Under the pieces are notes generated by a model, which was not told where the DNA came from, searched no databases, and saw only the letters and a list, made by a program, of their open reading frames with translations. A program made the position numbers and the translations under genes. A DNA stretch of 64,000 nucleotides from Mucilaginibacter myungsuensis (lineage in GTDB: Bacteria; Bacteroidota; Bacteroidia; Sphingobacteriales; Sphingobacteriaceae), in the NCBI RefSeq assembly GCF_015222005.1, contig NZ_JADFFL010000004.1, positions 372,001-436,000 on the forward strand, read 5' to 3'. Shown in pieces: positions 44,621-53,152 of this stretch. How positions within the stretch are numbered: position 1 is the first letter of the stretch; every line of letters starts with the position of its first letter.

Positions 44621-44690
44621 TTATGAAGGACACAAAGCTTTGAGAAACATAAGCTTTGTGCCCTTTGCGCCTTGTGTCCTTTGTGGTTAA
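44621..44690. repeat. Palindromic repeat of the cacaaag type, second copy
   Basis: Arms aggacacaaagctt (44627-44640) and aagctttgtgccct (44651-44664) pair with one mismatch, followed by ccttgtgtcctttgtggttaa. It shares its motif with the element at 29860-29958. The rest of the gap 44460-44620 shows nothing I can name. Confidence 0.65.
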
Positions 44691-44694
44691 ATAA

Positions 44695-45279
44695 TTACCC
44701 CAACAAAAACACGGTCATACTCCGCGCCCCATGCGCACCTAACACCAGCGACTGTTCGATATCTGCCGTTTTAGAGGGACCGGAAATGAATGTACCGAAA
44801 CCGTACTCAGTCTCTCCTATCCGCAAATAAGCCTCGTGCATGGTCGGGACGATATCAGATTTATTAAATACCACCGCCACATGCTGCGCGATAAATGGCA
44901 GTGAACGGTGCCCCATCAACTCTTCAGTGATCCAGATGGCGCCGTTTTCCGCCACGCCAAAATGGCCGCGGATGACAGCCAGATCAACATCGGCTAACTC
45001 GTGACCTGTAGTAACTGGTTCAAATAATTTGGCAGCCGTTTTTAAATCAGGCAGCGCGGTGATCAGGCGTTGATCGGCTGAGTAATGTTCCGTGATCCAA
45101 GCGGCAATATCGTCGTAACCACTTACCTGAATAACCTGCCCACCAATGGTCGTCAGTACGTTGATGTATTTTTCTACTATGCCTGCTTCATCACCCTTAA
45201 AAAAGGAAATATTTGGCAAAGGCGAACTTTCGGGCTGATTTTGCGCCACAGCGGCAAGTATCTTTTCTCTATCGGTCAT
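44695..45279 (-). CDS. lutC: LutC-type LUD domain protein
   Basis: The 194-residue LutC/YkgG protein is part of the LutABC lactate-oxidising complex. The LUD-domain core is seen in VTTGHELADVDLAVIRGHFGVAENGAIWIT (about 93-122) and EYGFGTFISGPSKTADIEQSLVLGAHGARSMTVFLL at the C-terminus. It is the last gene of the lut operon, 199 bases after lutB, a gap filled by repeat sequence. Confidence 0.9.
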   Translation of the reverse strand: MTDREKILAAVAQNQPESSPLPNISFFKGDEAGIVEKYINVLTTIGGQVIQVSGYDDIAAWITEHYSADQRLITALPDLKTAAKLFEPVTTGHELADVDLAVIRGHFGVAENGAIWITEELMGHRSLPFIAQHVAVVFNKSDIVPTMHEAYLRIGETEYGFGTFISGPSKTADIEQSLVLGAHGARSMTVFLLG

Positions 45280-45314
45280 TTAGCTTCGCTGTCATTATTT
45301 TGTTTTCGATGGCC

Positions 45315-45475
45315 TGTCATGGAGCTTGCCGAACCACAGTTTGCAAGGATCAGCCCCAATGCATAGTGGCAAAGTCCACCCGCACCACCTTTCGACAGGC
45401 TCAGGGTGACACCCCTTTAAGTCTTGTTTCTTGACTCTATATTCTTGGTTCTTGATTCTCTACTCTTGATTCTAC
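45315..45475. repeat. Repeat DNA between lutB and lutC
   Basis: An imperfect inverted repeat pairs tgtcatggagcttgccgaacc (45315-45335) with ccttcgacaggctcagggtgaca-like sequence (45386-45411), a motif that recurs in bacterial intergenic DNA. It is followed by tandem degenerate units of the form ttcttgattct (45420-45475). The spacing from lutB to lutC is thus unusually long within one operon. Confidence 0.55.
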
Positions 45476-45478
45476 GAG

Positions 45479-46849
45479 CTACCTGTTCTTCCTATACCAC
45501 TCCCCGAATGATTCTTTCGGCGGCTCGGGCATGTCGCGTTGTTTGTACCAGGGGTTAAAGCCATTGTTAATGGCAAATGGGGCGTATTTCATCACCCATC
45601 GGCCCATTTTACCTGCGGCGCGGTATACACTCGGCGAGCCAAGTGTCCAGGTCATGGCTTGCATGCTGACCTTTTTTAGGGCGGGGGCATGGCCTTCCTG
45701 TACGATCACTTGTCGCCATTTATATAATTGCTCGTGGATATTGATCTTTACCGGGCAAACATTGGTGCACGATCCGCACAAGGTCGATGCAAAAGGCAGA
45801 TCGGCATACTTCTTCATATCCAGGTTCGGCGCTAAGATAGAACCGATAGGACCAGCTACGGCGGTGTGATAACTATGCCCGCCACTACGGCGATAAACCG
45901 GGCAGGTATTCATACATGCACCACAACGAATACACTTTAGGGAGTTACGAAAATCCTCGCGCCCTAATTGAACCGTGCGACCATTATCAACCAATACCAG
46001 ATGCATCTGTTGCCCCGGGCGTGGCTTTTTAAAATGGCTGCTGTAAGTAGTGATCGGCTGACCGGTAGCGCTACGGGTCAGCAATCTTAAAAATATACCC
46101 AGATGTTTACGTTGCGGTATCAGTTTCTCGATACCCATACTTGCGATATGGACATTGGCCAAATGCGCGCCCATATCGGCATTACCTTCATTAGTGCACA
46201 CCACAAACTCACCGGTCTCCGCTATCGCGAAGTTTACACCGGTCAAAGCCACTTTACGGGTCAGGAAAGTATCGCGCAGGTGCACACGAGCCGCCTCGGT
46301 CAGGATCTGAGGATCGGATAGGTTGGCCGGTGTACCCAAATGCTCGTGGAACAGGTCGCCTATCTCTTCTTTCTTTTTGTGGATACAAGGCAATACGATA
46401 TGGCTCGGCGGTTCCTTAGCTAATTGAACGATGCGTTCGCCCAGATCCGAGTCGATCACCTCAATGCCGTTATCGGCCAGGTATTCGTTCAGGTGGCATT
46501 CCTCAGTCAGCATGGATTTACTTTTTACCATGCGGGTAACACCTTCGGCTTTGATCAGCTCATGAACGATGCGGTTATGCTCAGCGCCATCAGCAGCCCA
46601 ATGTACGGTGATGCCATTGGCTTGAGCTTGTGCCTCGAACTGGATCAGGTAGCTATTCAAATTAGATAACACATTATGCTTGATCTGCGATGCAGCCTCG
46701 CGCAGTTCCTCCCATTCCGGCAGTTGATGCACGGCCTTATCCCGCTTGGCACGTACCCACCAAAGGGTCTCGTCGTGCCAATCTACCCGGGCCTCGTCCT
46801 TGTTGAATATATCCGCCAGTTGGGCGTGGTCTTTTGCTTCGCTTGTCAT
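45479..46849 (-). CDS. lutB: LutB-type iron-sulfur lactate utilization protein
   Basis: The 456-residue protein is the iron-sulfur LUD-domain subunit of the L-lactate oxidising LutABC complex. It has an N-terminal LUD domain (about 50-280, with VLPCIHKKKEEIGDLF and GVNFAIAETGEFVVCTNEGN) and two [4Fe-4S] motifs CIRCGACMNTCPVYRRSGG (near 310) and CGSCTNVCPVKINIHEQL (near 360). It starts 72 bases after lutA. Confidence 0.94.
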   Translation of the reverse strand: MTSEAKDHAQLADIFNKDEARVDWHDETLWWVRAKRDKAVHQLPEWEELREAASQIKHNVLSNLNSYLIQFEAQAQANGITVHWAADGAEHNRIVHELIKAEGVTRMVKSKSMLTEECHLNEYLADNGIEVIDSDLGERIVQLAKEPPSHIVLPCIHKKKEEIGDLFHEHLGTPANLSDPQILTEAARVHLRDTFLTRKVALTGVNFAIAETGEFVVCTNEGNADMGAHLANVHIASMGIEKLIPQRKHLGIFLRLLTRSATGQPITTYSSHFKKPRPGQQMHLVLVDNGRTVQLGREDFRNSLKCIRCGACMNTCPVYRRSGGHSYHTAVAGPIGSILAPNLDMKKYADLPFASTLCGSCTNVCPVKINIHEQLYKWRQVIVQEGHAPALKKVSMQAMTWTLGSPSVYRAAGKMGRWVMKYAPFAINNGFNPWYKQRDMPEPPKESFGEWYRKNR

Positions 46850-46860
46850 TTAATTAATTT

Positions 46861-46914
46861 TGAATGAGCGGATGAGTGAATGAGTGGATCCGTATTCATT
46901 CATTCACTCATTCA
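46861..46914. repeat. Imperfect hairpin between lutA and lutB
   Basis: The stretch tgaatgagcggatgagtgaa (from 46861) pairs with ttcattcattcactcattca (to 46914) with few mismatches around gtggatccgta. It could be an RNA processing signal or a repeat remnant inside the operon. Confidence 0.45.
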
Positions 46915-46921
46915 AAACTCA

Positions 46922-47659
46922 CTAATTGATCCCGTTCAATATCTCCGCTATATGCAACACCTTTACTTTGCTACCTCTGCGTTTAAGGAGGCCTTCCATG
47001 TGCATCAGGCAGCTCATATCTACACCTGTAATGTATTCGGCGCCGTGCTCCAGGTGGTCGTCTATGCGGTCTTTGCCCATCTTGGCCGATACGGCTTCTT
47101 CGGCTACGCAGAACGTACCGCCGAAACCGCAGCATTCGTCGATACGATTAAGCGGGACGATGTCGATACCCTCCACCATCGCCAGTAAGCTGCCGGGTTT
47201 GGAGAACGAGGGCGCTACCAATTCGCTCATGCTGCTGATGTGTAAGCCGCGCTGACCATGGCAGCTTTGATGCATACCCACTTTATACGGGAACTTCGCG
47301 GGTAGGCTTTTCACTTTTAAGATGTCGGTCAGGAAAGTGGTCAGTTCGTAAACTTTGTCACGGATGTCTTTGGCTTTATCTTCCTGATGCTCATCGTGCA
47401 AGTGGTCGCGCACATGCAGCACGCAACTACCTGAGGGCGCTACGATGTAATCGAAACCATCAAAATTTTTAATGAACAGCTCGTTACAGCCATGCGTCAG
47501 GTGCTCAAAACCCGAGTTAGCCATTGGCTGTCCGCAGCAGGTCTGCCCGGCAGGATACGCCACATCTACCCCCAGCTTCTCTAACAATTGAAGCGTGGCG
47601 ATGGCCGCACCGGGATAAAACTGATCTACATAACAAGGAATAAAAAGCCCAACACGCAT
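46922..47659 (-). CDS. lutA: LutA-type (Fe-S)-binding lactate utilization protein
   Basis: The 245-residue protein carries two CCG-type heterodisulfide-reductase-like domains: CCGQPMANSGF (near 41) and ECCGFGGTFCV (near 176), plus paired cysteine motifs. It is the first gene of lutABC, whose products oxidise L-lactate to pyruvate and feed electrons to the respiratory chain. No lactate permease lies next to it. Confidence 0.94.
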   Translation of the reverse strand: MRVGLFIPCYVDQFYPGAAIATLQLLEKLGVDVAYPAGQTCCGQPMANSGFEHLTHGCNELFIKNFDGFDYIVAPSGSCVLHVRDHLHDEHQEDKAKDIRDKVYELTTFLTDILKVKSLPAKFPYKVGMHQSCHGQRGLHISSMSELVAPSFSKPGSLLAMVEGIDIVPLNRIDECCGFGGTFCVAEEAVSAKMGKDRIDDHLEHGAEYITGVDMSCLMHMEGLLKRRGSKVKVLHIAEILNGIN

Positions 47660-47785
47660 AATTACAGTCTACAAATAGCTAAAGTAGGTTTATTGATCAG
47701 AGGGATCATAAACGATCTTTGCAATTTATGCTATGATGTTGGCTTAACTGTCATTATCCGTCTGAACCGCTGATTATTTTGATTT

Positions 47786-47853
47786 CGCTGATTCCGCTGA
47801 ACTCGTCGACATCGATAAAAAACTTCGTTATTAAAAGTTCAGCGGAATCAGCG
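47786..47853. repeat. Perfect 18-base inverted repeat
   Basis: Arms cgctgattccgctgaact (47786-47803) and its exact complement (47836-47853) are separated by 32 bases. It occupies the 303-base gap between lutA and the divergent pirin gene and looks like another dispersed repeat. Confidence 0.6.
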
Positions 47854-47925
47854 AGATCATCAACACACATACAATTAAGCGGTCCTTCTTGACCTACATC
47901 AATAAATTTCACACCGTACGCGCCG

Positions 47926-47933
47926 TACCTTTG
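47926..47933 (+). promoter_or_regulatory. Candidate -7 box TACCTTTG
   Basis: An exact TAnnTTTG octamer 37 bases before the pirin start, followed by a good Shine-Dalgarno (aaaggag, 47947-47953), fits a promoter. No clear -33 element is seen. Confidence 0.4.
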
Positions 47934-47962
47934 ATATATCAATTACAAAGGAGAACTATAAA

Positions 47963-48832
47963 ATGAAAAGGACGATCGAAAAGATCTACAAACGCCCTGC
48001 ACAAGCCGGGATGGTGGGCGATGGTTTTAAAGTTTACAACTACTTTCCAGGCGGGGGCATCAGTCAGCAAAGGGTGAGCCCGTTCCTGATGATGGATTTT
48101 GCGGCCGAGCATAATTTTACGCCAACCAACAAGGCACGTGGTGTGGATGTGCATCCTCACAAAGGATTCGAAACGGTGACCATCGCCTACAAAGGCAGCG
48201 TGGCCCATCATGATAGCAGTGGTAATAGCGGTATTATTGATCCGGGCGATGTGCAATGGATGACCGCAGGTGCGGGTGTGTTACATAAAGAATATCACGA
48301 AGAGGAATACAGCAAACGCGGCGGACCATTCGAGATGGTGCAGCTTTGGGTGAATCTGCCAGCTAAAGACAAGCTGACCAAACCGGGCTACCAAGGCATT
48401 ACCGCCGACCAAATGGGTAAAGCTATATTGCCTGATAATGGCGGCTTGGTTAACGTTATTGCCGGTAACTTCAATGGCACCAAAGGCCCTGCAAGTACCT
48501 TTACTGAGGTTAACGCCTTTGATATTAAGTTGAACGAGGGCGGTAATTTGCAAACCAACATCCCGGCATCGCACAATGCGGTATTGCTGGTTGTTGAGGG
48601 TGATGTTGAAGTGAATGGTGAACATGCCGACCTGCACAGCTTTATATTGTTCAAAAATGATGGGCAGGAGGTAGACATTAAAGCTAATGAGAAAAGCGTA
48701 TTGCTTTTACTAAGCGGCGAGCCTATCCACGAGCCGATCGCGCAATATGGCCCATTTGTAATGAATACCAACCGCGAATTGCAGGAAGCTTTTGAGGAAT
48801 TCCAGGCCGGAAAGTTTGGCACGCTGGAATAA
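47963..48832 (+). CDS. Pirin family protein
   Basis: The 289-residue protein is a canonical bacterial pirin, a two-cupin iron protein with roles ranging from quercetinase to transcription co-factor. Metal ligands are seen in GVDVHPHKGFETVTIAYKGSVAHHDS (about 52-77), and the C-terminal cupin is complete (ending PFVMNTNRELQEAFEEFQAGKFG). It stands alone between lutA and the second M56 locus. Unlike the pirin-like protein at 34180 it keeps the metal site. Confidence 0.92.
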   Translation: MKRTIEKIYKRPAQAGMVGDGFKVYNYFPGGGISQQRVSPFLMMDFAAEHNFTPTNKARGVDVHPHKGFETVTIAYKGSVAHHDSSGNSGIIDPGDVQWMTAGAGVLHKEYHEEEYSKRGGPFEMVQLWVNLPAKDKLTKPGYQGITADQMGKAILPDNGGLVNVIAGNFNGTKGPASTFTEVNAFDIKLNEGGNLQTNIPASHNAVLLVVEGDVEVNGEHADLHSFILFKNDGQEVDIKANEKSVLLLLSGEPIHEPIAQYGPFVMNTNRELQEAFEEFQAGKFGTLE

Positions 48833-48932
48833 TGATCAAAAGATCGTCCCGAATATTATGAGGGAGGTGAAGAACGGGTGAAACTTTGTAGATATGGGAT
48901 GGAATAGTATGTGCTAACGCGTAGACGGGGCG

Positions 48933-49625
48933 CTACCTTACCATCCCATAACTCATTGGACCGTTGCTTGGTTTGATAAACATGTCAAAATAACGTTGAT
49001 AAACTACCGCAGGTTGCTCCTTGCCGTTCACCTTAAAGGTTTCGTTATTTAACACAAACGAAAGCGGGTAAACATCCCGAACGATCCCATCTGTGAGCAT
49101 CTGTACAACGATATGGTTAAATACGAAATCAGTTTTTTCTTTGTTCCGTCGCTCTAAGGCCTGGTTATCCGGGTCGGTACGCAAAAAATTCTGCCAAAAC
49201 TCGCCATATTTTCTACCCAACGTGGCCGATTGTATCATCTTACCATCCACATACAATATGTAAGGGATAATATCAAATTTGACCGGCCTATCGGCAGTAG
49301 CTAACCCATCTTTGATCAGCATTTGTTTAATGATCTTAGAGCCTTCGGGCGACGACATGGGTGTAGTGCGCGGCCGGTCGAAAGCGTTCTGCATGTTTAT
49401 ACCGTTGGCAAGGTACGTGCTGTCGTCGCGCAACACACGCTGCAGCATTATTTTTTTCAAAAATTTGGTTTGTCTATCCTCAACGGGCTTTGTCGCCGCG
49501 TTGCCTACATCCAGGCGTAATTTAGTATCAACACTTCCGGATTGCCCACGTGCCGATAAGGCCAAACATAACATTATCGGTACAAGGGAATACATTTTGA
49601 GGATACTGTAGTATTTCATCGCCAT
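48933..49625 (-). CDS. Secreted protein with two M56-ectodomain modules
   Basis: The 230-residue protein has a signal peptide (MYSLVPIMLCLALSARGQ) and two copies of a roughly 50-residue module: residues 97-145 (MLIKDGL..YILYVDGKMIQSATLGRKYGEF) and 170-217 (MLTDGIV..FKVNGKEQPAVVYQRYFDMFI). The same module pair forms the C-terminus of the adjacent M56 peptidase and the whole of the protein at 51821-52519. Domain known loosely from Bacteroidota BlaR1 relatives; function unknown. It is the last gene of the locus. Confidence 0.8.
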   Translation of the reverse strand: MAMKYYSILKMYSLVPIMLCLALSARGQSGSVDTKLRLDVGNAATKPVEDRQTKFLKKIMLQRVLRDDSTYLANGINMQNAFDRPRTTPMSSPEGSKIIKQMLIKDGLATADRPVKFDIIPYILYVDGKMIQSATLGRKYGEFWQNFLRTDPDNQALERRNKEKTDFVFNHIVVQMLTDGIVRDVYPLSFVLNNETFKVNGKEQPAVVYQRYFDMFIKPSNGPMSYGMVR

Positions 49626-49664
49626 ACCTTACATTAAGATCTGCTGATCATTAAACCATTTATG

Positions 49665-51758
49665 TTACTTAGTCGCTTCGCCATAACTCCAGGCTATGCG
49701 GCCATTCGCGGCGGGCTTAACAAATGTTGTATAATATTTTTTGAATATTTTGGCCGATTGCTGTTTACCGTTCACGGTCAACGCTTTTTCATCCAAACTA
49801 AATACCAATTTACCTATCGCTTCATCGTCTTTCGCCACAAGGCCATCATTCACTAACTCTAATATAATGCGGTTAGATACATGGTAACCTTCGTTATGTG
49901 CGTCTGCAAGGAATTTGGGATTGTTGGTACGCCGTGATATCAGGCCGCGGTACTTCTTGCTCATATCTGCCGATAATGGAGTACCATTGATGGCCAAGCC
50001 GTCGCCTACATAGGTCCATCGGTAGTCTGCCATCGATGTCTCATCAGTTTCTATTAAGCCATCTTTCGCCAGTTCAAAAGCGATATAGTCGCGTTGTGTA
50101 AGTGGGATATGGGTAAGTGTATCGGTTATCTTTTTGCCCCTGTCCAGCCTGTAGTCATAATATTCCTGACCCGATGCCACTAAAAATTGCAAAGCGTTAT
50201 ATTTGTTGGCTTCTCCTTTTAGACTGGAGGCCGCGATGGTGGTGGTACGGTCGCCACTGATACCACGCCTTATCAAGTCTTTAGTAGGAGCTTGAGCGTT
50301 ACGCGCTTGTTGTATTTTGTTGTCGTACCAGCTATCGGCATCCGTATCGATAACATCCGCCGGCAACGGTGCGCGTTGCTTTTTAAGCCGGGCCAAATAA
50401 GTTTGATAACGCTGGTTGAGCGAGCTGTCCTTGTCATTTTTACGGGGACCATAGGCTACATAGTTTTGCTGGCTAATCTCCACAACTTTCAATGTATCCT
50501 CCATTTTTACCTTCACCTTAAAGTTTTTACCGATCACAGTATCCTTAAACGTCAGCGGGTCCCGGGGATCAACCTCTACAATAGTGTCAATAACGGCCGG
50601 CATAATAATGGGCCGCAATCGTTTTTCACCTTTTATCGGTTCTAACACTATCGGGGCTTCTTCAGTGGTCATGGCTTTTACTACCGCTTTCGCCGCGCGT
50701 GCAATGGTCTCTTTACCTGCATAGGCCGAAAAACCTACCCCTGCTACGATCAAACAAATAGTGATCAGTGTTTTTTCAAATGGATCTAAACTATAGTTCT
50801 GTTTGCTCATCAGGCGTTTTACCCGGCCAACCAAACCATTTTTATGGCCCGATAAAGCCATAGCGTAAGCCCCGCTATCGGCGCTCAGCTCTTCGCAATT
50901 CACCAAGGCCCTTATGTATTGCGCCCGACTGCTATTATGGGCCAAGGCCAGGTCATCGCAACAATTCTCGCGCTCGTCGCGCATTAAACGGGATACCCAC
51001 AATACGGCGGGGTTAAAAAAGAAGATTATCTCTAACACGTTCTGCAATAGGTTAACCAAATAATCACGACGACGGATGTGGGCTAACTCGTGCAGCAGAA
51101 TGGCCTCTATCTCAGCAGTGCTGAGTGCCGTCATCAGTCCGATAGGTATCAATACTAACGGACGTAAATGGCCTACGGCCATCGGCACGCGGGTAAGGGT
51201 TGATGTCAAGATCCGTACGCCTTGTTTTATTTTTAGCCTTTCGATAGTTTGGTCAAATGCATCAGCCCAAACATCGTTCACCGCGCCTGTGCCTTTGTTG
51301 CGCAAACGGTATACGCCCTGCAAACCCACCATTAATTGTATTGATCTGATAGAAATGACCAGCAGCCAGATCAGCACAATGGTATTATGATTTTGATCCA
51401 GATAACTTTTGATGACCGTTAAGTAGTCGCTATTCGTGGCAACCGAATGGCCGGCATATTGCGGATAGGTGATCGGTCCTGTAAAAGCGGTATCGTTCGG
51501 TAACAAATTCACAGTGCTGTAAAACTTATCAGCGGCCTGGTATTGCCCAATAAATATGACGACCATTACAGCTGCAAATAAAGCCAACGCACCTGTCAAA
51601 CAATTATATCGTATGGCCGCGCTTGCCTTACGGGTGAATATGACGACGCAACCAGCTACCACCGCAAGTATCACTCCCGCCAAGAGCGAATAAATAAGCG
51701 TATCGGCCAGGGCAGCTATTAATTGTTGACTGAATAGGTTTGATAAAAGGTCTTTCAT
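49665..51758 (-). CDS. M56 family metallopeptidase with duplicated ectodomain modules
   Basis: This 697-residue inner-membrane peptidase has N-terminal helices (about 15-35, 40-60, 120-140), the zinc site LLHELAHIRRRDY (near 232-245) with the MRDERENCCDDLAL glutamate motif and a further helix at about 325-345. The long periplasmic C-terminal half ends with two copies of the VNG..KYY module (556-607 and 629-680). The HELAH and DERENCCDD form resembles the BlaR1-like antirepressors more closely than the triplet at 36.8-41.3 kb. Flanking genes encode free copies of the same modules. Confidence 0.88.
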   Translation of the reverse strand: MKDLLSNLFSQQLIAALADTLIYSLLAGVILAVVAGCVVIFTRKASAAIRYNCLTGALALFAAVMVVIFIGQYQAADKFYSTVNLLPNDTAFTGPITYPQYAGHSVATNSDYLTVIKSYLDQNHNTIVLIWLLVISIRSIQLMVGLQGVYRLRNKGTGAVNDVWADAFDQTIERLKIKQGVRILTSTLTRVPMAVGHLRPLVLIPIGLMTALSTAEIEAILLHELAHIRRRDYLVNLLQNVLEIIFFFNPAVLWVSRLMRDERENCCDDLALAHNSSRAQYIRALVNCEELSADSGAYAMALSGHKNGLVGRVKRLMSKQNYSLDPFEKTLITICLIVAGVGFSAYAGKETIARAAKAVVKAMTTEEAPIVLEPIKGEKRLRPIIMPAVIDTIVEVDPRDPLTFKDTVIGKNFKVKVKMEDTLKVVEISQQNYVAYGPRKNDKDSSLNQRYQTYLARLKKQRAPLPADVIDTDADSWYDNKIQQARNAQAPTKDLIRRGISGDRTTTIAASSLKGEANKYNALQFLVASGQEYYDYRLDRGKKITDTLTHIPLTQRDYIAFELAKDGLIETDETSMADYRWTYVGDGLAINGTPLSADMSKKYRGLISRRTNNPKFLADAHNEGYHVSNRIILELVNDGLVAKDDEAIGKLVFSLDEKALTVNGKQQSAKIFKKYYTTFVKPAANGRIAWSYGEATK

Positions 51759-51820
51759 TGGTTTGGTTTGGTTGATAAATTGGAGTATTATTTGATCCTC
51801 AATAACTACTTAATGCCCGA

Positions 51821-52519
51821 TCATTTCAAGAACCATCCGGGCCAGGGCCAACTTTCGGGCAGGGACCCTATAAATTTGTCATAGTACTTTTTATAGATGT
51901 CCCCCCTTTGCGGCTTACCATTTACAACAAACTCTTCTCTATCCAAGCGGTAGGTTAAGGTTTCTCCTTCTGTTACTAATTTGTCTTTCAACATTTGAAC
52001 AATGATCAAATTTGACAAATAATCACGTCGTTCATCTGCTATAGTGTCGTTGGGATCTTTATCGCGCTTACGATGAGCATCGTGATCCATAAACATTTTG
52101 ACATATTTCTTAGACACCTCCGCCGACTGCGGTACGTTGTTGATATAGAACAAACCTTTTTCCGGATCTATATGATGAGTTACCGAATGCCCTGTTGTTG
52201 GAATACCTGCCGTTAACCCATCGCGCCGCAATTCGTTATTGAAAGACTGCCAAAAGGCCGTGTCGGGCAAATATTTAGCTGTATTCCTTATAGGATTAAC
52301 ATTCATGTGCCGCGCATCATTATATCCTCTTGCAGTGTAAATACTATCCCGGTAACGAACGTGCCCTTCCCAAACAACATATTTACCATCCCGAAAGGTT
52401 TTGCCAAACCAATAAGGCCGTTGAAAAGCAGTGCCTTGCTGAGCGAAGCTGCTCTTTACTGCCAACAAGAAGACCAGATGAGCAAATAGCATTGAAGTTC
52501 TAAAATTGGCTGTTCTCAT
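51821..52519 (-). CDS. Secreted protein with two M56-ectodomain modules
   Basis: The 232-residue protein has a signal peptide (MLFAHLVFLLAVKSSFAQ), an N-terminal part that includes GTAFQRPYWFGKTFRDGKY and two modules: residues 93-144 (RRDGL..FYINNVPQSAEVSKKYVKMF) and 170-217 (MLKDKL..FVVNGKPQRGDIYKKYYDKF). It lies between the BlaI and M56 genes on the same strand. A role as a competing or co-operating soluble ligand-binder for the sensor is inferred. Confidence 0.78.
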   Translation of the reverse strand: MRTANFRTSMLFAHLVFLLAVKSSFAQQGTAFQRPYWFGKTFRDGKYVVWEGHVRYRDSIYTARGYNDARHMNVNPIRNTAKYLPDTAFWQSFNNELRRDGLTAGIPTTGHSVTHHIDPEKGLFYINNVPQSAEVSKKYVKMFMDHDAHRKRDKDPNDTIADERRDYLSNLIIVQMLKDKLVTEGETLTYRLDREEFVVNGKPQRGDIYKKYYDKFIGSLPESWPWPGWFLK

Positions 52520-52594
52520 GATCGTTAGGTTTCGCTGTTCGACATCAAATTTGCGATAAGGTTTAGGTTGATCTGATAAAGTTTAGGTTCGATA

Positions 52595-52978
52595 TTATTC
52601 GTCCAGATCATCCAGCATTTTGCGGATGCTTTCTAACTCTTCTTTCGATGTTTTTTTGTTACCCAGCAATTGCATCACCAACTTACTTGCCGACCCGTGG
52701 TAAAGCGTATCTACAAATTTACCAAGTAGGTGGTCTTTGGTTTTCTCTTCGGCTTCAACCACGTGGTAGATATGTTTCATCTGACTTTCGTCGCGGCTTA
52801 GGATACCTTTATCGGCCATGATCTGCATGAGTTTGAGCGTAGTGGTGTAGTTGACATCCTTCACTTTCAGCAGTTCATCGTTCACCGCGCGTACGGTTAA
52901 TGGACCTTTATCCCATAACACACGCAATATCTCCAGTTCGGACTTGGTGGGTTCGGTTCTTTTATTTTGATCTTCCAT
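52595..52978 (-). CDS. BlaI/MecI family transcriptional repressor
   Basis: The 127-residue winged-helix repressor (LTKSELEILRVLWDKGPLTVRAVNDEL..VNYTTTLKLMQIMADKGILSRD) is a BlaI-type regulator distinct from the one at 41311. It heads the operon of two secreted module proteins and an M56 peptidase. Its start lies 12 bases from a TAC-CAAG-GTA dyad. Confidence 0.92.
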   Translation of the reverse strand: MEDQNKRTEPTKSELEILRVLWDKGPLTVRAVNDELLKVKDVNYTTTLKLMQIMADKGILSRDESQMKHIYHVVEAEEKTKDHLLGKFVDTLYHGSASKLVMQLLGNKKTSKEELESIRKMLDDLDE

Positions 52979-52989
52979 AGTAATAACAA

Positions 52990-52999
52990 TACCAAGGTA
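52990..52999 (-). promoter_or_regulatory. Predicted BlaI operator (second locus)
   Basis: The dyad tac-caag-gta has the same TAC-N4-GTA core as the perfect operator upstream of the first blaI gene, but shorter arms. It lies just upstream of the second blaI start. Confidence 0.4.
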
Positions 53000-53152
53000 G
53001 GAATATTTTCGTACGCAACAATAAAAGAAGAAGATATTTTTTTTAATGTTTAAGTTGCTGTAGTTTTTGATGGAGACACCTCCGGAGCCAATTGTCTTAG
53101 AGTTGATCAGCTATTAACGTCCGATAGTATGGTGACACAAGGGTGCCAGTAC

